Origin: Agrobacterium tumefaciens
GTDB lineage: Bacteria > Pseudomonadota > Alphaproteobacteria > Rhizobiales > Rhizobiaceae
Reading direction: 5' to 3'
Length of the DNA stretch: 64,000 bases
NCBI RefSeq assembly: GCF_009649785.1
Contig: NZ_WJOK01000010.1
Coordinates: 62,001-126,000, forward strand
The translations under genes were made by a program, and so were the position numbers. A model generated the notes under the pieces. It was not told where the DNA came from. It searched no databases and worked only from the letters and a program-made list of their open reading frames with translations. Numbering within the stretch: position 1 is the first letter of the stretch; every line of letters starts with the position of its first letter. Shown here in pieces: positions 48,028-56,171 of the stretch.

Positions 48028-48720
48028 GTGTCGAATAAAAAAAGAGCGAAGATGCCATCCGCGGTTTCCGTGGTGGCTAGAAGCTATCCTGATCGAATTA
48101 TCGGTATAGAAAATAGACTGCCTTGGCGGCTTGGTACTGACTTGAAGAACTTCAAGGCTTTGACCTTGGATCATGCTATTATAATGGGAAGAAAAACCTT
48201 TGAATCCCTAGGCCGTCCGTTGCCGCGCCGAATAAATATTGTTCTTTCTCGCGACCATGTTCCTGATACTGAGAATGTAAAATGGGCTCAAAATCCTGAA
48301 ACTGCGCTTTTGCTTGCTGATTTTTACTCAATATGCATGTGTAAAAAGCAGTTTTTTGTGATTGGCGGCGAAAATATATATGGTATTTTTGATAAATACA
48401 TCAATAAAATATTTTTGACTGACGTCAATACTGGATCAATAAATGGGGATGCCAAGTTTGACTATGATTTTGATCCAGCGGAGTGGATATTCAAATACGA
48501 AAAGGAATTCCCTGAATCTGAGGTCGATGACTACTCTTTTCGCATATCCTATTTGGTAAGGCGTAGGCATGAGCATCGCCAACGCTTCATTGAGGAATTC
48601 AAAAAAAGTAACTCGATGTTTAACCGCCATTGGGACGACTATGCATCTGACGATTTGGTAAAAGAGGAGCGCAATATCGAACAAGCGCAACTCGATCTTA
48701 TTGATCGATTGAAGGCGTAG
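48028..48720 (+). CDS. Dihydrofolate reductase, AT-rich and probably acquired
   Basis: A DHFR with the active-site Asp at 38 (RLPWRLGTDLKNFK), the NADPH-binding IMGRKTFESLGRPLP, and FFVIGGENIYGIF. The DHFR fold ends near residue 176, and a charged extension of about 54 residues follows that normal DHFRs lack. Its base content is unlike its neighbours: only 14 of 60 bases at 48361-48420 are G or C. AGAAGG precedes the GTG start. It sits where native folA should be, and the remnant of native folA follows. Confidence 0.88.
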   Translation: MSNKKRAKMPSAVSVVARSYPDRIIGIENRLPWRLGTDLKNFKALTLDHAIIMGRKTFESLGRPLPRRINIVLSRDHVPDTENVKWAQNPETALLLADFYSICMCKKQFFVIGGENIYGIFDKYINKIFLTDVNTGSINGDAKFDYDFDPAEWIFKYEKEFPESEVDDYSFRISYLVRRRHEHRQRFIEEFKKSNSMFNRHWDDYASDDLVKEERNIEQAQLDLIDRLKA

Positions 48721-48948
48721 TTCTGGAATTTCGTGGCCGGTGGCGGGGAAATCTACCGTCAGGCCATGCCGTTTGCCGATCAACTTTCCGTCACCCATGT
48801 GGCCGTAAAGCTTGATGGCGACACTTTTTTTCCGGAAATCGATCCCGCCGTGTTTGAAAAAATCGAGGAAAATGCCGTTCCCGCCGGGGAAAAGGACAAT
48901 TATCCGGTTCTGTTCACCACTTATTTGCGCAGAGCCGCGTCAAAGTGA
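48721..48948 (+). pseudogene. folA: C-terminal remnant of the native folA (DHFR)
   Basis: From 48730 the frame reads FVAGGGEIYRQAMPFADQLSVTHV, then LDGDTFFPEID and PVLFTTYLRR, the last 40% or so of a normal alphaproteobacterial DHFR, at native GC content. The N-terminal portion, including the active-site Asp and substrate pocket, is missing. The remnant is in the same frame as the acquired DHFR, directly after its TAG stop. An in-frame GTG lies at 48733, but a protein of this length could not be active. Confidence 0.85.
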
Positions 48949-49091
48949 ACTATTTACCCTGATTGGGTATTTAGTTACCACCTCTGCGTTGAAACACACG
49001 CTTCTCCTTCTTATAACGGGTCCATATTCCCGCCGCACGCGAGCAATCGCTTTCGAACGGGATCGGGAGAGGCTTTTATAAAGAGGTATTG

Positions 49092-50213
49092 ATGCCCTGG
49101 AGCAATCAGAATGGCGGCGGCGGCCCTTGGGGCGGCGGCGGTGGTGGCGGAAACAACCAGGGTGGCGGTGGCGGCCCATGGGGGCAGGGACCTAACCGGC
49201 CTCGCGGCGGTGGCGGCGGCAATGGCGGCCCGCCCGATCTGGAAGAGATCATCCGGCGCAGCCAGGACCGCTTCAAGAATGTCCTGCCGGGCGGGTTCAA
49301 TGGCGGCGCGATTGCGATCGTCGCTCTCGTCGTTCTGGTTTTCCTCGGCATTCAGTCCATCTACACCGTCCAGCCGGACGAGCGCGGCGTGGAGCTGCGT
49401 TTTGGTCGTCCGAAGGATGAGATTTCGATGCCCGGCCTGCATTTCCATCTGTGGCCGATCGAGACGGTTGAAATCGTCAAGGTGACCGAACAGCAGCAGA
49501 ATATCGGTTCGCGCGCTTCGTCTTCTTCCGCGAACGGCGTGATGCTGACCGGTGACCAGAACATCGTCAACGTGCAGTTCTCGGTGCTCTATACGGTTTC
49601 CGATCCGAAATCCTACTTGTTCAATGTCGACAGCCCGGCTGAGACCTTGCAGCAGGTTTCCGAAAGCGCGATGCGCGAAATCGTCGGCCGTCGTCCCGCA
49701 CAGGACATTTTCCGTGATAACCGTCAGGCGATCGCGGCGGATGTGCGCACCATCATCCAGTCCACCATGGACGGATACGGGGCCGGCATCTCCATCAATG
49801 CTGTCGCCATCGAAGACGCGGCGCCGCCGCGCGAAGTGGCCGACGCCTTCGACGAAGTGCAGCGTGCCGAGCAGGACGAGGACCGCTTCGTGCAGGAAGC
49901 CAACCAGTACGCCAACCAGAAGCTGGGTGCCGCACGTGGTCAGGCAGCACAGATCATCGAAGAGGCGAACGCTTACAAATCTCGTGTCGTCAACGAGGCA
50001 GAGGGTGAGGCACAGCGCTTCATTTCCATCTACGATCAATATCGCACGGCACCTGACGTGACCCGCCAGCGCATGTTCCTGGAAACGATGGAACAGGTCC
50101 TGAAGGGTTCCAACAAGGTCATCATCGACGAAAAACAGGGTGTGGTGCCTTATCTGCCTCTGAACGAGATCATGCGCGGCAATCCGGGCGCGGCACAGCA
50201 GGGAGGCAACTGA
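49092..50213 (+). CDS. hflK: HflK, FtsH protease modulator subunit
   Basis: SPFH/band 7 membrane protein that with HflC forms the large complex around the FtsH protease. It has 373 residues: a Gly/Pro-rich N-terminus (repeated GGGG runs), one membrane segment (IAIVALVVLVFLGIQSIYTV), the band-7 domain (QPDERGVELRFGRPKDEI), and the C-terminal coiled region with QAAQIIEEANAYKSRVVNEAEGEAQRF. The ATG at 49092 has AGAGG ahead; the TTG before it is less likely. It is followed at once by hflC. Confidence 0.94.
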   Translation: MPWSNQNGGGGPWGGGGGGGNNQGGGGGPWGQGPNRPRGGGGGNGGPPDLEEIIRRSQDRFKNVLPGGFNGGAIAIVALVVLVFLGIQSIYTVQPDERGVELRFGRPKDEISMPGLHFHLWPIETVEIVKVTEQQQNIGSRASSSSANGVMLTGDQNIVNVQFSVLYTVSDPKSYLFNVDSPAETLQQVSESAMREIVGRRPAQDIFRDNRQAIAADVRTIIQSTMDGYGAGISINAVAIEDAAPPREVADAFDEVQRAEQDEDRFVQEANQYANQKLGAARGQAAQIIEEANAYKSRVVNEAEGEAQRFISIYDQYRTAPDVTRQRMFLETMEQVLKGSNKVIIDEKQGVVPYLPLNEIMRGNPGAAQQGGN

Positions 50214-50214
50214 T

Positions 50215-51138
50215 ATGAGCAACCGTCTTACTGCCGTTCTCGTCGGTCTCGCCGCCGTGCTTTTCCTGGCCTATTCGTCGATCTTCGTCGTCACCGAGCG
50301 CCAGCAGGCCATCGTTGTACGCTTCGGTCAGATCCAGGACGTAAAAACGGCGCCGGGCCTCTATTTCAAGCTGCCCTTCGCCTTCATGGATGCCGATCGG
50401 GTGCAATATATCGAGAACCGGGCGCTGCGCTTCGATCACGACAACATCCGTGTTCAGGTTTCCGGCGGCAAGTTCTACGAGGTTGATGCCTTTGTGGTCT
50501 ATCGCATCACGGATGCCCGCCGCTTCCGGCAGACGGTCTCCGGTGACCAGATGTCGGCGGAATCGCGTCTACGCACTCGTCTCGACGCATCGTTGCGCCG
50601 GGTCTACGGTCTTCGCGGCTTCGAATCGGCGCTTTCGGATGCGCGTGCATCGATGATGCAGGAAGTACGTGACGATCTGCGTCCCGATGCGGAATCGCTT
50701 GGCGTCAGCATCGTTGATGTCCGTATCCGCCGCACCGATCTCACGCAGGAAGTCTCGCAGCAGACCTTCGAGCGTATGAAGTCGGAACGACTGGCCGAAG
50801 CCGAACTGATCCGCGCCCGCGGTAACGAGGCGGCACAGCGTCGTCGCGCTATTGCCGACCGTCAGGTCGTGGAATTCGAATCCGACGCCCAGCGTCAGTC
50901 CGAAGTCCTGCGCGGTGAAGGCGATGCGGAGCGTAACCGGGTCTTCGGTGAAGCTTTCCAGCGCGACCCGAGCTTCTTCGAGTTCTATCGTTCCATGGCG
51001 GCCTATTCCAGCGCGCTGTCTGGAACCGGCACGACGCTGGTCCTGTCTCCCGACTCGACCTTCTTCCGTTATTTCAACGACATCAACGGTGCTCCATCCA
51101 CGGCTCCGGCCGCACCTGCCGCACCGCCGGCAAATTGA
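50215..51138 (+). CDS. hflC: HflC, FtsH protease modulator subunit
   Basis: A 307-residue partner of HflK. It has a membrane anchor (LTAVLVGLAAVLFLAYSSIFVVTERQQAIVVRFGQI), the prohibitin-homology domain (LYFKLPFAFMDADRVQYIENRALRFD) and the helical RGEGDAERNRVFGEAF. The ATG begins one base after the hflK stop region, GGAGG ahead, so the pair is one operon. A strong terminator follows. Confidence 0.95.
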   Translation: MSNRLTAVLVGLAAVLFLAYSSIFVVTERQQAIVVRFGQIQDVKTAPGLYFKLPFAFMDADRVQYIENRALRFDHDNIRVQVSGGKFYEVDAFVVYRITDARRFRQTVSGDQMSAESRLRTRLDASLRRVYGLRGFESALSDARASMMQEVRDDLRPDAESLGVSIVDVRIRRTDLTQEVSQQTFERMKSERLAEAELIRARGNEAAQRRRAIADRQVVEFESDAQRQSEVLRGEGDAERNRVFGEAFQRDPSFFEFYRSMAAYSSALSGTGTTLVLSPDSTFFRYFNDINGAPSTAPAAPAAPPAN

Positions 51139-51159
51139 TAACGGATCGAATGATTTTGG

Positions 51160-51190
51160 AGGGGCCGGTTTTAACCGGCCCTTTCTTTTT
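51160..51190 (+). terminator. Rho-independent terminator after hflC
   Basis: GGGCCGGT and ACCGGCCC pair around TTTA, followed by TTTCTTTTT. It lies about 22 bases past the hflC stop. Confidence 0.9.
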
Positions 51191-51399
51191 GAGTGAATGG
51201 CTGGGTGGCAGCAAAGCGGAAAGGGGCAAAATCCTGTTGTCTCGCGCCCGGAAAGGGATATCCGTTTTCGCGCCGATGCTGTAGGCAGTGAGCAAGGCAG
51301 CCGGTGCTGTTCACGAAAAGGTATTTTTACACTTCATCATTCCGCCTTATGCTTTGACGATATATGCAGGGAATGACGATTTGAAACGCGAGGACGCTT

Positions 51400-52944
51400 A
51401 TGGCCGTGACCCTTCTTTCGCCTTTTCGCAGCAGCATTGCCGCAGTCGCGGGCTTCGCACTTGTGGCGGGTAGCCTTTCGGCACCGGTTGCGGCATGGGC
51501 GCAGAGCCATGGGCCGGCATCGGTCGCCGATCTTGCCGCACCGCTTCTTGATGCGGTGGTGAATATTTCGACGTCGCAGAACGTCAAGACCGAGGGCAAA
51601 GGGCCTGTGCCGCCGAAACTGCCGGAAGGTTCGCCTTTCCAGGAGTTCTTCAAGGATTATTTCGACAACCAGAAACCGGAAGGCGGCGACAAGGTCAGTT
51701 CGCTGGGATCCGGCTTCGTTATCGATCCGGCTGGCTACATCGTCACCAACAATCACGTCATTGAGGGCGCAGACGCCATCGAGGTGATTTTCCCGAATGG
51801 TTCGAAGCTGAAGGCAACGCTGGTCGGCACTGATACCAAGACCGATCTTTCCGTTTTGAAGGTAGAGCCGAAGGCTCCGCTGAAGGCAGTCAAGTTCGGC
51901 GATTCGCGCAGCATGCGCATCGGTGACTGGGTCATGGCCGTTGGCAATCCCTTCGGCCTCGGTGGATCGCTGACTGTCGGCGTCGTTTCCGCGCGCGGGC
52001 GCAATATCAATGCCGGCCCCTATGACAACTTCATCCAGACGGATGCGGCAATCAACAAGGGTAATTCCGGCGGTCCGCTCTTCAACATGAAGGGTGAGGT
52101 GATCGGCATCAATACGGCGATCATTTCGCCGAGCGGCGGTTCGATCGGTATCGGTTTCGCGGTTCCGACGGAACTCGCCCAGAATATCGTTGAGCAGCTC
52201 ATCCAATTCGGCGAAACCCGCCGTGGCTGGCTCGGCGTGCGCGTCCAGCCGGTTACCGACGACGTGGCCGCAAGCCTTGGCATGGAAGCGGCAAAGGGTG
52301 CCTTGATTTCCGGCGTGGCCAAGGGTGGCCCGGTAGAAAACGGCCCGATCCAGGCCGGCGATATCGTGCTGAAATTCGACGGCAAGGATATTCACGAGAT
52401 GCGTGACCTCTTGAGGATCGTGGCGGAAAGCCCGGTCGGCAAGGAAGTCGATGTCGTGGTCTTCCGTGACGGCAAGGAAGAGACCGTCAAGGTAAAGCTT
52501 GGCCAGTTGCAGGATGCGCCCGATGAAAAGGCCGCAACCGACGATCCGCAGGCCGAGGACGGTGACGGCGGCATGGTCGTGCCTGATGACAAGGGCGGTT
52601 CCGACGATCAGGCGCAGGACCAGACGCCGGAGGTGCGCGAAGCGCCGCAGCGCGTGCTCGGCATGAACCTCGTAGTGCTGAGCAACGAGTTGCGGACGGA
52701 GAAGGGCATTGCCGAAAGCGTCGAAGGCGTGCTTGTCGCCAGCGTCGATCAGGGTTCGCCGGCCGAACAGAAGGGCATGAAGGCGGGTGATGTCATCGTC
52801 GAGGTTGGACAGGACTTCATGGAGGTTCCGGGCGACGTGCTTGTGCGTGTCAACGGCCTGAAATCCGAGGGTCGCAAGAATGCGCATATGATGGTTGCCG
52901 ATGCACAGGGCAATCTGCGCGTCGTGGCGCTGCCGCTGGAGTAA
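51400..52944 (+). CDS. degP: Periplasmic serine protease, DegP/Do type
   Basis: HtrA-family protease and chaperone that clears misfolded envelope proteins. The 514 residues carry a signal peptide (IAAVAGFALVAGSLSAPVAAWA), the trypsin-like triad H119 (TNNHVI), D149 (KTDLSV), S223 (GNSGGPLF) and two PDZ domains, the first at about 240-330 and the second after 400, separated by an acidic Asp/Glu-rich linker. It follows the hflKC terminator with its own leader, and GAGGACG precedes the ATG. Confidence 0.93.
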   Translation: MAVTLLSPFRSSIAAVAGFALVAGSLSAPVAAWAQSHGPASVADLAAPLLDAVVNISTSQNVKTEGKGPVPPKLPEGSPFQEFFKDYFDNQKPEGGDKVSSLGSGFVIDPAGYIVTNNHVIEGADAIEVIFPNGSKLKATLVGTDTKTDLSVLKVEPKAPLKAVKFGDSRSMRIGDWVMAVGNPFGLGGSLTVGVVSARGRNINAGPYDNFIQTDAAINKGNSGGPLFNMKGEVIGINTAIISPSGGSIGIGFAVPTELAQNIVEQLIQFGETRRGWLGVRVQPVTDDVAASLGMEAAKGALISGVAKGGPVENGPIQAGDIVLKFDGKDIHEMRDLLRIVAESPVGKEVDVVVFRDGKEETVKVKLGQLQDAPDEKAATDDPQAEDGDGGMVVPDDKGGSDDQAQDQTPEVREAPQRVLGMNLVVLSNELRTEKGIAESVEGVLVASVDQGSPAEQKGMKAGDVIVEVGQDFMEVPGDVLVRVNGLKSEGRKNAHMMVADAQGNLRVVALPLE

Positions 52945-53033
52945 AGCTTCTTTCGCCCGGTTCGGCAGGAATCGGGTGGCCGTGGTTCGGCTTGCTCTCT
53001 ATTCCTCGGTCTCCGCCAAAGGAGGCCAAGGAT

Positions 53034-53783
53034 ATGAAATTATTAGACAACAAGGTTGCGATCATCACTGGCGCGTCATCCGGCATCGGCCGGGCGACGG
53101 CAAGGCTGTTTGCCGAACAGGGCGCGGCCGTCATTATCAACGCGCGTGGTGCCGAGGCACTCGAGGACGTGGCTTCCGCCATTCGCCAGGCCGGCGGTCG
53201 TGTTCACCCCGTGGCGGGTGACGTCACAGTTGCGGAAACCCATGCCCGTCTGACGGATGCGGCCATGACCGTCTTTGGCGGTCTCGATATCGCCGTCAAC
53301 AATGCCGGTGCCGTTGGGGCAACAAAACCGCTTGCGGAGATTTCGGTAGAGGAATGGGATCACGTGATCACCGCCAACCTCACTTCCGCATTTCTCGGCG
53401 TGCGCAGCCAGATCCCTGCGATGTTGAAGCGGGGAGGAGGTTCGGTCGTCTTCATCTCCAGCTTCGTCGGCACCAGCGCCGGCATACCCGGCATGGCAGC
53501 CTATGGCACCTCCAAGGCGGCGCTGATGGGGCTGGTGAAGGGCATTACTGCCGACTACGCCTTCAAGGGAATTCGCGCCAATGCGCTGCTTCCCGGCGGA
53601 GTCGATACGCCGATGGCGGGAGATGCGGCCCAGAAGGAGTGGGCTGCAGGGCTGCATGCGATGAAGCGCATTGCGGAACCGGAGGAACTGGCGCAGGCCG
53701 CCCTTTTCCTCTCCAGCCCGATGTCGAGCTTTGTTGCCGGATCGGCCCTGTTTGCCGGCGGCGGAAATGCGGCTGTGAAATAA
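53034..53783 (+). CDS. Short-chain dehydrogenase/reductase (SDR)
   Basis: A 249-residue classical SDR oxidoreductase. It has the cofactor loop TGASSGIGRATA, the NNAG motif in AVNNAGAVG, the catalytic Ser in VFISSFVG and the YxxxK pair in AAYGTSKAAL; PGGVDTPMAG follows. The substrate is unknown. AAGGAGG lies ahead of the ATG at 53034; the frame is open further upstream. Confidence 0.9.
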   Translation: MKLLDNKVAIITGASSGIGRATARLFAEQGAAVIINARGAEALEDVASAIRQAGGRVHPVAGDVTVAETHARLTDAAMTVFGGLDIAVNNAGAVGATKPLAEISVEEWDHVITANLTSAFLGVRSQIPAMLKRGGGSVVFISSFVGTSAGIPGMAAYGTSKAALMGLVKGITADYAFKGIRANALLPGGVDTPMAGDAAQKEWAAGLHAMKRIAEPEELAQAALFLSSPMSSFVAGSALFAGGGNAAVK

Positions 53784-53807
53784 TTGCCGAACTGGCGGGC
53801 GAGGGCG

Positions 53808-54380
53808 CTACTGCGCCCGTCGTTCCCGCCACTCCGCGAGCGTCAGCGCATAGGTCACATGCGGGCGCAGATCCGGATGGGTGTCTTCCGGGACGCGCGG
53901 GTGGTCGAAGTCTCGTGACGGGTCACGCTTGAGGCCGATACGTTCCATCACCCGCGTCGAACGCTGGTTGTCATGGACGGCAAAGGAGACGATTTCCGGC
54001 GTTTCCTTTTCGTCAAAAGCCATGACGAGCAGCGATTGCGCGGCCTCGGTGACATAGCCGTGACCCCAGAAACGGGTGGCGAGCCGCCAGCCGATTTCCA
54101 TGGTTCCGAGCGGGAAGGGCGGATCGAGGTTCATGACCGGCGATATGCCGCAAAATCCCATAACCTCGCCGGTTTCGCGCTGTTCCATGGCGTAGAAGCC
54201 GTAACCGCTGCCGCGGATCATGCCATTGATGGTTTCGAGAACCGCATCCGCTTCCGCATGGCTGCGGCGGAAGGGAAAAAATTCCATGACCTTTTCGTCG
54301 GCGTTGATTTCGCGGAACAGATTGCGGTCGCTCTCCTTCCACTCGCGCAGAATGAGCCTTGATGTTTCACGGATGATCAT
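53808..54380 (-). CDS. GNAT acetyltransferase, RimJ/RimL type
   Basis: A 190-residue acetyltransferase: SRLILREWKESDRNLFREINADEKVMEFFP at the N-terminus, the acetyl-CoA site PLGTMEIGWRLATRFWGHGYVTEAAQSLL and the C-terminal VHDNQRSTRVMERIGLKRD. This is the RimJ/RimL pattern, so the acceptor may be a protein N-terminus. Its start overlaps the serB stop by four bases, so the two are co-translated. Confidence 0.86.
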   Translation of the reverse strand: MIIRETSRLILREWKESDRNLFREINADEKVMEFFPFRRSHAEADAVLETINGMIRGSGYGFYAMEQRETGEVMGFCGISPVMNLDPPFPLGTMEIGWRLATRFWGHGYVTEAAQSLLVMAFDEKETPEIVSFAVHDNQRSTRVMERIGLKRDPSRDFDHPRVPEDTHPDLRPHVTYALTLAEWRERRAQ

Positions 54381-55267
54381 GGAACGACAAAATCCGTCTT
54401 GCGGTAACCCTGAATGTAAAGGAGTGCGGTCAGGTCGCCATGGTCGATGCGCATCTGCGCCTCGGCGGCGACGGCGGGCTTGGCGTGCAGGGCAACGCCC
54501 GCGCCGGCCAGATGCAGCATGCCGAGATCGTTGGCGCCATCGCCGACCGCCATTGCCTCGTCCGGCGAGATGCCGAGCTTTGCGGCGATATCGTTCAGCG
54601 CATCCACCTTGGCCTGTTTGCCGAGGATCGGTTCGGCAACGGTGCCATCCAACTGGCCATCGGCCTCGCCGAGAAGATTGGCGCGGTTCTCGTCAAACCC
54701 CAGCATCGCCGCCACCCGGCCGGTGAAGACCGTGAAACCGCCAGAAACGAGGGCGGTATAGTAGCCTTTCGCCTTCATGGTGGCGATCAGCTCCTTGCCG
54801 CCTGATGTCAGCGTGATGCGCTTTTCGATAACGTCATCGATGACGGAGACTGGCAGGCCCTTCAGCAGCGCCACGCGCTCGCGGAGCGCCGGCTCAAAAG
54901 CGATTTCGCCATTCATGGCGCGAGCGGTAATCGTGGAAACCTTGTCCTTCAATCCCACTTCGGCGGCCAGCTCGTCGATGCATTCCTGACCGATCATGGT
55001 CGAATCCATATCGGCGATCAGAAGCTTCTTGCGGCGCTTGTCCTGTTCCTGAACGACGATATCGATCGGCTGGCCCGAAAGCACGTCGGCAATCGCGTCA
55101 CGTGCCTGTTCGGCATCGGTGCCAGAGGGCAGGGCAATATCGCAGGCGATGCCATCGGCCAGCCAGTAGAGACCGGATGCGTTTACGGCATTGGCGGCCG
55201 CTTCGCCGAGGGCCGGTGTCAGAACAGGATTTGACGGATTGGCGATAAGCGTGGCAACGAAAGCCAT
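54377..55267 (-). CDS. serB: Phosphoserine phosphatase SerB
   Basis: HAD-family enzyme for the last step of serine synthesis. From the ATG at 55267 it has 296 residues: an N-terminal ACT-like region and the phosphatase domain with D86 and D88 (ADMDSTMIGQE), YYTALVSGGFTVFTG, and VGDGANDLGML. The frame is open upstream, but the family start is at MAFVATLIANPS. Its start codon overlaps that of miaA, transcribed the other way. Confidence 0.94.
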   Translation of the reverse strand: MAFVATLIANPSNPVLTPALGEAAANAVNASGLYWLADGIACDIALPSGTDAEQARDAIADVLSGQPIDIVVQEQDKRRKKLLIADMDSTMIGQECIDELAAEVGLKDKVSTITARAMNGEIAFEPALRERVALLKGLPVSVIDDVIEKRITLTSGGKELIATMKAKGYYTALVSGGFTVFTGRVAAMLGFDENRANLLGEADGQLDGTVAEPILGKQAKVDALNDIAAKLGISPDEAMAVGDGANDLGMLHLAGAGVALHAKPAVAAEAQMRIDHGDLTALLYIQGYRKTDFVVP

Positions 55268-55268
55268 G

Positions 55269-56162
55269 ATGAAAAACCTTGATGAGAATTTTGATGCGAT
55301 CCTGATAACCGGCCCGACGGCAAGCGGCAAGTCCGCGCTTGCGCTTCGAATGGCGCGGGAGCGGAACGGTGTCGTGATCAATGCCGACAGCATGCAGGTT
55401 TATGACACGCTGCGGGTGCTGACCGCTCGGCCATCCGAGGAAGAAATGGCAGGCGTGCCACATCTGCTATACGGCCATGTGCCGGCAAGCAGTTCCTATT
55501 CAACGGGTGAATGGCTGCGGGACATTTCCGCCCTGCTTGGGGATTTGCGCAGGCAGCAGCGTTTTCCGGTCATCGTTGGCGGTACGGGGCTTTATTTCAA
55601 GGCACTGACGGGCGGCTTGTCCGATATGCCAGCCATTCCTGACGACATACGCGAGAGGCTGCGCGCCCGGCTGATCGAAGAGGGGTCAACGGTCCTGCAC
55701 GCGGAACTGTCGCGGTGCGATCCCTTGATGGCACAGGGGCTTCAGCCGGGAGACGGCCAGCGGATCGTTCGGGCGCTGGAAGTCATGGAGGCGACCGGAA
55801 AGTCGATCATGGAGTTCCAAAAAGCCAGTGGTCCGATGATAGTTGATCCGGACCGAGCGGAGAAATTCGTGGTCCTGCCGGAACGGCCCGTGCTGCACGA
55901 CCGCATCAATCGGCGGTTCGAAACCATGATGGAGAGTGGTGCTGTGGAAGAGGTGAGGGCTCTTCTCGCCCTGAACCTTGCGCCTGATGCCACAGCGATG
56001 AAGGCGATCGGCGTTTCCCAGATCGCCGATATGCTGGCTGGCGGTATGAGTGAGGCAGAGGTCATCGAAAAATCGGCGGCCGCGACCCGCCAATATGCCA
56101 AGCGGCAGATGACCTGGTTCCGCAACCAGATGGGGCCGGACTGGGCACGTATCCAGCCGTAG
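55269..56162 (+). CDS. miaA: tRNA dimethylallyltransferase MiaA
   Basis: Adds the dimethylallyl group to A37 of tRNAs reading UNN codons. The 297 residues begin FDAILITGPTASGKSALALRMARE (P-loop), then VINADSMQVYDTLRVLTARPS, VIVGGTGLYFKALTGGL and the C-terminal AMKAIGVSQI ... RQYAKRQMTWFRNQ. Either Met at 55266 or 55269 may start it. The upstream Met at 55266 uses bases that also form the serB start codon, so the promoter of each gene lies inside the other. Confidence 0.93.
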   Translation: MKNLDENFDAILITGPTASGKSALALRMARERNGVVINADSMQVYDTLRVLTARPSEEEMAGVPHLLYGHVPASSSYSTGEWLRDISALLGDLRRQQRFPVIVGGTGLYFKALTGGLSDMPAIPDDIRERLRARLIEEGSTVLHAELSRCDPLMAQGLQPGDGQRIVRALEVMEATGKSIMEFQKASGPMIVDPDRAEKFVVLPERPVLHDRINRRFETMMESGAVEEVRALLALNLAPDATAMKAIGVSQIADMLAGGMSEAEVIEKSAAATRQYAKRQMTWFRNQMGPDWARIQP

Positions 56163-56171
56163 GGGCCGCGC

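Noticed and set aside
48733-48948. 71-codon gene starting at GTG after the DHFR
   Set aside because: It is the tail of the native DHFR without the catalytic half, so it is better called a remnant.
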